Shown here: in pieces, positions 23,580-32,520 of the stretch
Layout: each line of letters begins with the position of its first letter
How positions within the stretch are numbered: the first letter of the stretch is position 1
Assembly: GCF_003597395.2 (NCBI RefSeq)
Contig: NC_133771.1
Span: 136,401,977 to 136,465,976 of the forward strand
DNA length: 64,000 bases
Reading direction: 5' to 3'
Origin: Chelonoidis abingdonii
Taxonomy: Eukaryota > Chordata > Testudines > Testudinidae
Notes under the pieces: model-generated
Database searches by the model: none
What the model was told of the DNA's origin: nothing
What the model saw: only the letters and a program-made list of their open reading frames with translations
Translations under genes and position numbers: made by a program

Positions 23580-24926
23580 ATTTTATAAATGTATGTAGAC
23601 AAATACTAGAAGTCTAAATACTAAGATGAGGGAACTTGAGTGCCTGGTATTAAATGAGGATGTTGATATAACAGGCATCACAGAAACGTGGTGGAATGAT
23701 GATAACCAATGGGACACAGTAACACGATCATACAAAATACATAGGAATGACAGAGTAGGTTGGGCTCCTGGGGGAGTGGCACTGTATGTGGAAAAAAAGC
23801 ATAGACTCAAATATAGTAAAATTTTTAAATGCCTCAAACTGTACCATAGAATCTCTATGGATAGCAATTCTATGCACGAACAATAAGAATATAGCAGTAG
23901 GAATATATTAACAACCACCTGACCAGGATGGTGATGGTGACTGTGAAATGCTCTGGGAGACCAGGGAGGCTATAAAAATAGAAATCTCAGTAATAATGGT
24001 GGATTCAGTTATCCCCATATTGACAAGGTACATATCACCTCAGGACAGGATGCAGAGACAAAGTTTCTTGACACGATAAATGACTGCTTCTTGAAACAAT
24101 TTGTCCTGGAACCCTCAAGAGGAAAGGCAATTCTTGATTTAGTCCTAAGTGGAGCACAGGATCTGGTCCAAGAGGCAAATGTAGTTGAACTGCTCGGTAA
24201 TAGCAACCATAATATAATTAAGTTTAACATCCTGGGGAGGGGGACACCAACGAAGCCTATCACAGCAGCATTTAACTTCAGAAAGGGGAATTAAACAATG
24301 AGGAAGCTAGTTAAACAGAAATTAAAAGATGCAATCACAAAAGTGAAATGCCTGCAAGCTGCATGGAAAGTTTTTAAAAACACCGTAATAGAGGCTCAAA
24401 TTAAATGTATACCACAAATAAAACAAAACAGAAAAAAGACCAGAAAAGTGCCCCCATGGCTAAACAACTAAGTTAAAAACACGGTTAAAGGCAAAAAGGC
24501 ATCCTGTAAAAATTGGAAGTTAAATCCTACTGAGGAAAATAGAGTGGAGCATAAACTCTGGCAAGTCAAGTGTAAAAGTATGATTAGGAAGGTCAAAAAA
24601 GTATTTGAAGAACAGCTAGCCAAAGACTCAAAAATTTACAGCAATTTTTTTTTAAAGTAAATCAGAAGCAATAAGCCTGCCAGGCAATTAGTGGGGCCAC
24701 TGGGCAATCAAGGTGGTAAAGGAGCACTCAAGGGAGATAAGGCCATTGTGGAGGCGCTAAATTAATTCTTTATATCGGTCTTCACTGTAGAGGATGTGAG
24801 AGAGATGTCCACACCGGATCCATTCTTTTTAGGTGACATATCTGAGGAACAAATCAGAGGTGTCAATAGAGGAGGTTTTGGAACAAATTGATGAATTAAA
24901 TAATAATAAATCACCAGGACCAGATG
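23580..24926 (+). pseudogene. CR1 ORF2 endonuclease and start of RT (broken)
   Basis: The apurinic-type endonuclease nicks target DNA to prime reverse transcription. Visible landmarks are 'DITGITETWWND' with the metal-binding Glu at 23683-23685; a 'GGVALYVEKK' strand near 23770; a damaged 'GDFNYP'-type block near 24000, which seems to have lost one base; and 'GNSNHNIIKFNI' ending the domain, with Asn at 24205-24207 where the family normally has the catalytic Asp of its SDH motif. The linker follows with 'KVPPWLNN', then 'EEVLEQIDELNNNKSPGPDG' at the RT start. Several frameshifts and stops are present. The copy is inactive. Confidence 0.9.
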
Positions 24927-24931
24927 GTCTT

Positions 24932-25680
24932 TGTTGCCCCTGAGTTGAGAAGTCTATGTACCCCAGATTTTGATCAAGCTACGTGCAACCATATTATGTG
25001 CATTCAGCCACCATGCATTAATTAAAATAGAATACCACATAGTTAAAGGTTAATTTCAATAAACAGGGCTTCTGGAGGCCAGGTCAAATGCTAGTTGCAT
25101 TTGCAGTTTCTGCTAATCAGAATGGGAGGAGGGGAGAAAAAGAGTCAACAAACTGAGCCTGAAAGAAAATAAGTGGATGGAGACCTTGAATTTCGATTCC
25201 TTCAATATACAAGTTTATTATGACTAAGGTTGTTAGGAATGTTTGTTGATAAGTTGTGTGTTGAAGTTAGGTGAAGTGATGATCCAGTAGGGGTCAGGAT
25301 AATCTATATGTTTGATAAAAGTTAGTTATAAAAAGACTAGATAATAGAGTGTACTTTGGAGCAGTTCTCTGAAGCTATCCTGAGAACATTTTCCCTGACA
25401 GCAGCCTCCCCAGCTGGAAGCAACCGGCTATTGCTGACCTGCAGCAAATTTCTCAATATCATCTCAGATTCTAGGTAATTATTTGGGATTGTCTAAACTT
25501 ATTACTTAAGTCTGTGTGTGCTTAAATCTAATAAATTATAGTTTTAGGTGAGAGCATGTTTACTTGTATTAATCTTTCATCAGACAGAATAGCTGTGTTC
25601 CCATTGATTTACTCCTGACACCACCTGGAGTGAAACGGTTAAGTTACCACTGCTTTGGGTTCTGAAAACCCGGGGTAACA
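24932..25680 (+). mobile_element. Solo LTR of an endogenous retrovirus-like element
   Basis: The 749-bp unit starts 'tgttgcccc' and ends 'ggggtaaca', an inverted terminal match with TG...CA ends. The 5-mer gtctt lies directly outside both ends (24927-24931 and 25681-25685). A TATA-like 'ttataaaaag' lies at 25326-25335 and a polyadenylation signal aataaa at 25530-25535, giving a U3-R-U5 order on the plus strand. No internal coding region or second LTR is present, so the copy is the product of LTR-LTR recombination. It sits inside CR1 copy B. A 5-bp duplication fits ERV3/spuma-type or Gypsy-type elements; the class is not settled. Confidence 0.9.
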
Positions 25681-25709
25681 GTCTTCATCCAAGAGTTTTG
25701 AAGGACTGA

Positions 25710-27002
25710 GGCGTGAATGGTGACTGAGAAAGTGCGGGGAGGAGAGAGTTTGGGGAAAAAGATCAACAACTCAGTTTTGACCATGTCAAGTCACCAACTG
25801 AAACTCAACATCCACTATGAGATGGCAGTTGGCAGAGAGAGAGGCTGAGGTGTTGGATGGGCTGATTGGCTGTAACTTGCTGCCAGCTAGTAGATCAACA
25901 GCTTCACAGATCCAGGAGCATTAGCAGAAAAGTTAGAAGAAAGGCAGACTAGGGGCCTCTTCTTATTCCCATTGAGGTCAAAGGCAAAACTCCCATTGAT
26001 ATCTCTGGAAACAGGGACGAGTTCTAACTCAAGGGTCTGCAAGAATATTTCAATACATGAGGAAAAAAAACAGTTCCTGGTTTAAAAATAATGAAGGTCC
26101 TTGGCTGGAACACTAGCCTCTCTTCTCCATTTCCTCCCACAAGTCCCATCTGCTGAAGTGAATGCACTGGGAGTTCATATTAGAGTCACTCCTCACTGAT
26201 TAAGTGCAATGTGCTAGCTGGTATCAGGCAGTGGGAATCACTGCTCGCCTGATGACTTCAGCATACAAGAGGAGGAGCAGGGCTGAGAGTGAGAGGAAAC
26301 AGCAGCAAATGCTGCTTGAATACAGTCAGAGCAATGAACATGCAGTTGCTCTGATGCTGACGCTTTCACTGCCTTGGGCAAAATGGAGAAGGGATACCTC
26401 TTCCCATCCAGTGACGGAATCAAGAGTCACTAAACATTCTGCTGCCCTAGGCCTGTTCTGCCTGCTTGGTGGAAATGGCTCTGAATGCACATTACTTTTG
26501 ACTGTGGAGATAGTATTTTCTTTTCTGTTTTTAATCTGAGGAACAAAGGAAACGATTGTTTGGTATAAAGTCTGAAATAATAGCCTCTAACATAACAGGC
26601 AATACAATGACTTGAATGCATTTAGTTTCTTGCTAATACCTTCCCACGTGTAAAAATATTTCACGTAATGATAAACCAGGAGCCCCCCTTGTCCACTAGG
26701 TCTTTTCATGCAATCAAACTAAAAAAGAACCCCTTTCCTACTCAGTTTTCCAAGAGTTTTTCATGTTATATTTCTTTAAAAAAAACAACAACAACAGTCA
26801 CCTTTTCAATTGGTTTCTCAAAGAAATAACAACACAACATTAGAGACAATGGGAAAAATTCTAACCCCAGACGCATATGTGCCTTGATTTTGCTGAAGGT
26901 GCAAATGCCCAGTATAACCCGATTCAGTGTTATCAGTAGGAAGAACACAACTTCATCTCAAGCACAATAACAAAGAATAGGAGGGAGCAAATCAACTTGG
27001 GG
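25710..27002. other. Intergenic stretch, no gene seen
   Basis: A core-type relic lies at about 25955-26015 ('attcccattgaggtcaaagg'). A short 'aacaacaacaac' tract is at 26785-26797. Open frames up to 111 codons have no recognisable features. Confidence 0.45.
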
Positions 27003-27765
27003 CTTGCCTACACATACAGTACTGCAGCAGCACAGCTGCATCGATGCCACTGTGCCACTGTACTGCTTAGTGGAGATGCTACCTACGCTGCACCGGGATA
27101 GGCAGGGTTACCATATGTTTGGGTTTTCCTGGACATTACCTCTCTTTTGAGGCTCTGTTCTCTGTCCTGGCAGATTTTTCAAAAAACAGGCAATGTCCAG
27201 GATCTTTGCAGAGCAGACATTGCAGCTGAGAAAGAGCCCTGATTGGTCCACTTCCTGATTGGTCCCTCCGCTGCATCCGCAGCTGATTGGTCCATTCCCC
27301 TGCAGCCACAGCTGCAGCATCCTGCCCACCCAGGCCTCAATTTCCAGCCCTGGAGAGGTAGTCCCTCAGGGATGCACCTACTGACAGCTGTGGCTGCATC
27401 TTGGGCTTGCGCCAGCCGCCGTGACAAACCTGTCCCCCCACCTCCAGTGAGTACCCCCACTGCAGGTACCCCCTCCAACTTCCCCAGCTGTACCCCCTTC
27501 AGCTCTCCCTCCCCTTGCCTCCTCCCTGTAGCTCTCCCCCTTCCATCAGTGTCCTCTTTTTGAGAATCTGACACATAGTAACCCTAGGCATAAGTACTCA
27601 ACCTCCCTGAGAGGTGATAGCTATGTTGACAGAAGAAGCCCTCCCATCAGCATAGCGCTGTGTACACAGGAGATTAGTTCGGTATAACTGTTGTTCAGGG
27701 TTATGGATTTTCCACACCCCTGAGCAATGTAGTTATACCAGCATAAGTTCCTAGTGTAGACCAAG
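27003..27765. mobile_element. MITE with 'cttgcctacac' ends, interrupted by a hAT
   Basis: The left end 'cttgcctacacatac' and right end 'ctagtgtagaccaag' are inverted repeats. Internal blocks ('gtggagatgctacctacgct', 'gttatggattttccacaccc', 'gtagttataccagcataag') mark a common turtle MITE family with a long palindromic right half. The hAT at 27103-27586 splits it. A partial relative is at 35440-35660. Confidence 0.75.
27103..27586. mobile_element. hAT MITE nested in a MITE, with triple CCAAT motif
   Basis: The ends 'cagggttaccatatg' and 'cacatagtaaccct' are inverted repeats. Flanking 8-mers gggatagg (27095-27102) and ggcataag (27587-27594) match at 6 of 8. The body has 'ggttttcctggacatt' and 'caggcaatgtccagga', inverted subterminal segments typical of this hAT family. 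The 11-mer ctgattggtcc occurs three times (27239, 27255, 27283). Open frames on both strands in the C-rich half are not genes. Confidence 0.83.
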
Positions 27766-28544
27766 TTTGGTCATGTTGTAAGCAGCAATCAGTTCTCAGC
27801 TAGTTTGTGGTAGGTTCTATCTCTACTGTTTTTCTGGTGGGTGTCAAAGGTTTCAGGGTCCTGAGAACAGAGTGTGTATATTTCCCTCTGCCTTCTCTCT
27901 CTCTTCTTTTTGTGGTCATATCAAGCAGGGAATCTGGTTAAGATCAGGAACCTTGTGCAGTAAGGGTGAAATTCATCAGCGTGAAGAGGACCAGCACAAG
28001 GCTTATGCAGGACTTAAGAGGTGCACAAGCCCTGTAATGGCTCTCTGCACAGGATGGATCTCATCACAGGTGATTCAGTAGAGGTGACTATAATCATTCT
28101 GAAATCCATGCCTCTGTCATTGTATCCTGCTTTCTCAAAAGGAATCAGTGTTTTTACATTCATTCATCCTTGACTGGGTGACAGTGGATTTTATAGATTT
28201 TCACATTGTGGCTACTCTGCGTGTTGCTATTAACAGCATGATATTTACAGATATCTTGATGCTATTACCCACGTTTGCACTTTTCACACTGGCTCATCTG
28301 TGTATTGCTACCAAAGAGCATGATATTTGCCAATCTGCTCTGATACAGTGGCCACTATCATCAGCTCCGCATTTGCCGTCCTGCAGAGATTGTACAGCAG
28401 GTTTCCTTCTATTCTCAGTACAGGAATATCCAGTACCACAGTTACTGCTAGTACCTTGGTCAGTGAATGTTGAGTTTTGAAGGTGAGTACTGTATAGACC
28501 GTCAAGGCTTCAGTTTATTAGTCATGTGTGTATATGTAAGATGA
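27766..28544. other. Intergenic stretch with a weak internal duplication
   Basis: Segments at about 28200-28250 and 28284-28334 resemble each other ('tcacattgtggctactctg' versus 'tcacactggctcatctg', both followed by a 'gagcatgatattt'-like block), a diverged tandem unit of about 84 bases. No gene seen. Confidence 0.4.
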
Positions 28545-29583
28545 TTGTGGTTCTCTCCCCACCTGAGAAGGAGGGAGACCATGCCCCCTCACTGCGATGC
28601 TCCTAGAGTGACTTCGTTCAGGGGGAATTAGCCAGCAGTTAGTAGGCCCCAGCCTTCAGTCCAGGCTGGGTATCAATTGGGTCTGGTAGCCCCGACACTC
28701 AGCCAGAGTGGGGCAGCACACAGTTAATGGGTCTGGCCTGCAGTCAAGCTAGGTGGTGGCAAATCTATAGCCCAGAGCATTCAATCAGGATGGGGTCATA
28801 CTCAGTTAATGGCTCTAGCTTGCAGTCAGGCCACACAGGAGTAAATTTATCTGCCTGGAGCCCTCACTCAGGGCAGGAGAGCAATCAGGTAAGGGAGTTC
28901 TGGCCTGCTGTCAGGAAGAGCAGCCCAGCAGTCGGGGGTATTGTTTCTCTAATGGGACAGCCAGCTAAACCATCTGGCATCCTAGCTCAGATGGGGGTCA
29001 GACCAGTGCAGGCTAGGGAGGGAGGCTACCAGCCCTGACAGTGAAGTAGTAAGGCGACACAGGCCCACCCGCTCCACTGCGTCCCAGTCCAGGGCCCTAA
29101 TAGTGCCACCAGTGGTCCGCCACTGGGTCAGCGGGGAAAGGCAGGTGCAACATGCTGGGTGGCTTGCAGTCAGAAACACAGCCAAACCCTACTCAGCTTC
29201 CCTGGGCTCCTTCCTACACTCCCAGTCCGAGGATACCTGGATTCCAGGGTTGTCGTCGGTCTCACTGGGTTAAACAGCAAGTGGCAGCCCCATCAGGTCC
29301 TCGGTGTCCCTTGTGTCTGGCAGCTCCGGCAGGTCCTTCGGGTCTCTGGCACTGTAGCAACTTCCATCAGGTCCGCACTCCAGCAGAGCAGGGGGAGGTA
29401 TCCTGCTCCTCTGGCAGCTCTGCCCCAACTGAGCTAGAGGACTGGCCTTTTATAGTTCCTGTTCCTGTCCTGCCCCTCTGCTTCCAGTGGGGTGGCCATG
29501 GGTATCCGGTTCTGCCCACTAGGGAGGGGTTGCGGTTTTCTCTCCGTCTTTCATTGGGGGGGAGACCACGCCCCCATGCTACA
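28545..29583 (-). mobile_element. LTR-like repeat unit, class uncertain
   Basis: Read on the minus strand the unit starts 'tgtagcatgggggcgtggtc' at 29583 and has a TATA-like box (plus-strand 'ccttttatag' at 29446-29455) followed by a leader rich in short Cys/Gly-coding triplets. The start block recurs near the far end (28548-28591, with 'gggagaccatgccccctc'). An 84-bp tandem array occupies 28636-28950. I recognise the promoter section as a common turtle repeat and infer an LTR or LTR-like origin. No gag or pol sequence is visible. The R4-like element begins just beyond its right edge. Confidence 0.55.
28636..28950. repeat. Tandem array of about 84-bp units
   Basis: Blocks resembling 'cagttaatgggtctggcctg' plus 'cagtcaagc' start at 28636, 28721, 28803 and 28886, a spacing of 85, 82 and 83 bases. 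Units are diverged but share the order of a 'cagtta' block, a 'ctgcagtca' block and a 'cactcag' block. Confidence 0.72.
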
Positions 29584-29621
29584 GTATATCATGATTGATA
29601 CAGAGATAAATATAGATATAG

Positions 29622-30731
29622 GCAGAGTGTGTATGTACCATCAACAGATACGCCTTGCTGGTCATCAGATACCCTGCCGGTATAGTGAGCTGGCCAAAGG
29701 AGGACATGGAGGCTGCTGATGTGAAGACCCGGAAGCTCCTCACAATGCACGGAGTTTTCCACCCCAAGTCCAACACCCAGAGACTGTATACCAGCCGGAA
29801 AGAAGGCGGGCGGGGCTTGGTGAGCGTCAAAGCCACTGTCCTGGATGAAACCCGGAACATCCAGGAGTACATCAGTAAGATGGCCCCCAAAGATGAGCTG
29901 CTGAGAGAATGCCTGAGGCAGCAGCAGACATGGGAGGAAGACCAAGCAGAAGAAGTGCCATGGCAAGACAAGACCCTGCATGGGATGTACCATCGACAGA
30001 TAGCTGAGGTGGCTGACATTGGGAAATCCTACCAGTGGCTGGAAAGGGCTGGACTAAAAGACAGCACTGAGGCACTGATCATAGCAGCACAGGAACAGGC
30101 ACTGAGCACCAGATCCATTGAAGCAGGGGTCTACCACACTAGAGAGGACCCAAGGTGCAGACTGTGCAGAGAGGCCTCAGAGACAGTCCAACACATAGTG
30201 GCAGGATGTAAGATGCAGGCAGGAACAGCATACACTGAACGGCACAACCAAGTGGCTGGCATTGTGTACAGGAACATCTGCACAGCGTATGGGCTAGACC
30301 CTCCCAAGACCAGATGGGAGATTCCACAGAAGGTTGTGGAGAATAGCAGGGCTAAGATTCTGTGGGACTTCTAGATCCAGACGGACAGGCAGGTACTGGC
30401 CAATCAACCAGACATCGTGGTAATAGACAAGGACCAGAAGACAGCGGTGGTGATAGATATAGCAGTGCCAAGTGACAGCAACATCAGGAAGAAGGAATAT
30501 GAGAAGCTGGAGAAGTACCAGGGCCTGAAAGAGGAACTAGAGAGGATGTGGAAAGTGAAGGCCAAAGTGGTCCCAGTGGTGGTAGGAGCACTCGGGGCTG
30601 TGACTCCTAAGCTGGGTGAGTGGCTCCAACAGATGCCAGGAACAACATCAGAGCTCTCTGTCCAGAAGAGTGCAGTGCTAGGAACAGCTAAGATACTGTG
30701 CAGAACCCTCAAACTCCCAGGCCTCTGGTAG
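29622..30731 (+). pseudogene. C-terminal ORF of R4-like LINE: CCHC and RLE domains
   Basis: About 369 codons in one frame, broken only by a TAG at 30372-30374, which stands where a CAG (Gln) codon would be expected. Domains in order: end of the RT/thumb ('ADVKTRKLLTMHG', 'KEGGRGLVSV'); a linker with 'LHGMYHRQIAEVADIGKSY'; a CCHC knuckle C-X2-C-X8-H-X4-C at 30156-30209 (CRLC...H...C); then the restriction-like endonuclease with PD at 30408-30413 followed by 14 residues and Asp at 30456-30458, and a 'KKEYEKLEKYQGLKEEL' helix. PD-X12-14-D is the catalytic pattern of R2/R4-type nucleases, which nick a specific or microsatellite target. All key residues seen are intact. The RT core and N-terminus are lost. 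Clade R4 (including Dong/Rex6) is the best match from memory; R2 or Hero are alternatives. Confidence 0.87.
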
Positions 30732-30822
30732 AGGACCTGAGGTTGAGGAAGACACATACCACCCTAGGGGTGAGAGGGGAATTTTTTATATATATATATC
30801 TATATATAGATATATATAAAAT
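29622..30822 (+). mobile_element. R4-like non-LTR retrotransposon, 5' truncated
   Basis: The 3' part of an R2-superfamily LINE that carries a restriction-like endonuclease instead of the CR1-type nuclease. Sequence homology begins near 29637 ('TINRYALLVI', close to the end of the RT domain) and the ORF ends at 30729-30731. About 50 bases of 3' UTR ('gaggacctgaggttgaggaa') lead into a TA-rich tract at 30785-30822. The 5' flank (29585-29620) is also rich in 'gata/tata' steps. It lies beside the LTR-like unit ending at 29583. The element is close to open, so it is probably younger than the CR1 copies. Confidence 0.85.
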
Positions 30823-32153
30823 GAACAACCAAGACATGCATATAACAACCTTAAGTAACCACATGATATTATTGTAACCCTTATCCTCCATTTCTCCTAG
30901 TCCCATGTTTCTATTACACATTGCATCTTGTCTAAAATTTGAGGCTGTAAACTTTTCAAGGCAGGGGATCATATTCTTTTTATCAGTATAACAAGCACAT
31001 AGCATATTTTGAGATACTGTATAAATAAGACTTTGGGATTCTCAAAGACCTTTTTTCCTAAGTGAATTAGGTGCTGGGGAAAACAGCTACACTTGCAGCC
31101 AGGGACTGAAGACTGTAGTCGGAAAAAGCCTGAGTGATGGCAATGCAAACTTCCCTACGCTGCCCCAGTCAGACTGCCTGGGACCACTTCTAGTGACGGT
31201 TCAGATTTCAGACTCATTTAATCCTTGAGCTCTCTGCTGAGATTACTAAAAATGATGGTGATGGTGGCTTTTTCTGATGTGGACTCTTATCTTCTAGGAA
31301 CTGGACAGGTAAGCAATTAATTTCACAAAGGTCAACAAACAGATATTTTTTTTCTTCTGAGTGATTCACGATGGTTAATTGTACAAAATGTGGACAGTTA
31401 GCATAGAGCACCCTCTATGCAGCAAAGACCGGAGTCCAGTGAATCTTACTTGGGTCAGAATTCCATGATTCAAATAATATCAAACTATGAACAAGCCTGT
31501 GTATGTGTGCACATGTTAGCAACAAAAGCAAGCCTCAGCATGTGAGTGCCTGTGCGAATCAGCCTGTGGGTGCGTGCCCAGCTGAGTATATTGGAAATGA
31601 CATAATCAGCATATGGTCACTTAAAAAGCAACATCACTTAAAAAGCCATATGTTTCTTTGCTAATGGCAATGCTAAATCCAGAGGCAACTGAGACAGCTC
31701 TTGAGGCATTAGGGGTTACAGCTTGCACTGCTGAGTCATGCTGGATGAGCCACTGTCCTCCAAATATATGACTCTTTAACCAAATATTCCTTTTTATCCA
31801 TCACCTAGCTGCTAAGCTAAGGGAAATATGTGAGTGACTTGTGAGCTCTCTCTATTTTGCAAAATCTGTAATTAGATTTCTGGAGCTGGCCCTGCAGTAG
31901 CGATATCTGCAGTTTCCTACAGATCCCTCCTCCTGGCGTTGTTTGTTGTGTGCTCACCGCAAGACACATGAGGACCCCCCATTCACAGCTTGATTGAAAA
32001 CATTTGGTGCCAGTACATTAAAGCAAAGGAAGTGGTTCTCTTCTCCCTAACCGTATTCTCAGGCAGCCAGGAGGGAAGAAATCCAACAGATATGGTCCAG
32101 TGAGATAATACTTTGCTTGCATTACAGCCCCAGGCAAAGCACAAGATGAGTTC
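30823..32153. other. Intergenic stretch, no gene seen
   Basis: Single-copy-looking DNA with no recognised repeat or coding signal. Confidence 0.4.
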
Positions 32154-32156
32154 TTA

Positions 32157-32517
32157 GGCCTGGTCTACACGTGCATTTTGTACTATATCAGTTATGGGTG
32201 TGATTTTTTTACCAAAATAGTTATACCACCACAACCCCCTTGTGTGGATGCAGTATTACCAGGACAAAGATGTTTTCTACTGATTTAGTTTATTTGCCTA
32301 AATTTATAGGAATAAGATAGTGGATAGAGAGGGACAGTGGATACAAAACTGGACTGGGACTAAGGACCACTTGGTTCTGTCCATGGCTTTGCCACTGGCC
32401 TGCTGGGTTATGCGGGACAAGTCACTTTGGGCTGGATGCACCAAAGAAGCTAGGTGCTGTGATGCTCAGCAAACCAATATAGTTAAAGTGGTATAAGATC
32501 TGTGTGTAGACCAACCC
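32157..32517. mobile_element. Harbinger-like MITE with TTA duplication, interrupted
   Basis: The ends 'ggcctggtctacac' and 'gtgtagaccaaccc' are inverted repeats and TTA lies outside each (32154-32156 and 32518-32520). Internal blocks 'agttataccaccacaac' and 'agttaaagtggtataag' fit the family of 17097-17336. A MIR fragment lies in the middle. Confidence 0.7.
32313..32432 (+). mobile_element. MIR SINE head relic inside a MITE
   Basis: The order 'gtggatagagagggacagtg', 'aaaactggactgggac' and 'gccactggcctgctgggtta' matches the tRNA-like head of MIR on the plus strand. It ends at 'gacaagtcactttggg'. Because MIR is generally older than such MITEs, the host may have captured it rather than been invaded by it. 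Confidence 0.72.
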
Positions 32518-32520
32518 TTA

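Larger units (their letters stand above)
22990..25709 (+). mobile_element. CR1 LINE copy B, 5' portion, split by a solo LTR
   Basis: This copy keeps the part of CR1 that most copies lack: the end of ORF1, the ORF1-ORF2 spacer, the endonuclease and the beginning of the reverse transcriptase. It stops near 25709, soon after 'NKSPGPDG', the point where copy A is well preserved. The solo LTR at 24932-25680 interrupts it; CR1 reads through from 'ccagatggtctt' to 'catccaagagttttgaagga' once the LTR and one copy of its 5-bp duplication are set aside. The absence of the 3' end suggests deletion or rearrangement, because CR1 inserts from its 3' end. Frames are broken throughout. Confidence 0.9.

Noticed and set aside
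24932..25680. Complete provirus
   Set aside because: There is only one LTR and its duplication sits on both sides of it; no gag, pol or env sequence is present.
22990..25709. Host gene with an SGNH esterase exon
   Set aside because: The esterase-like block is followed at the expected place by CR1 endonuclease and RT sequence, so it is CR1 ORF1.
27179..27574. 131-codon minus-strand open frame
   Set aside because: It falls inside the hAT MITE 27103-27586 and is explained by C-rich composition.
29152..29598. 148-codon plus-strand open frame
   Set aside because: It is antisense to the promoter section of an LTR-like repeat and has no recognisable domain.
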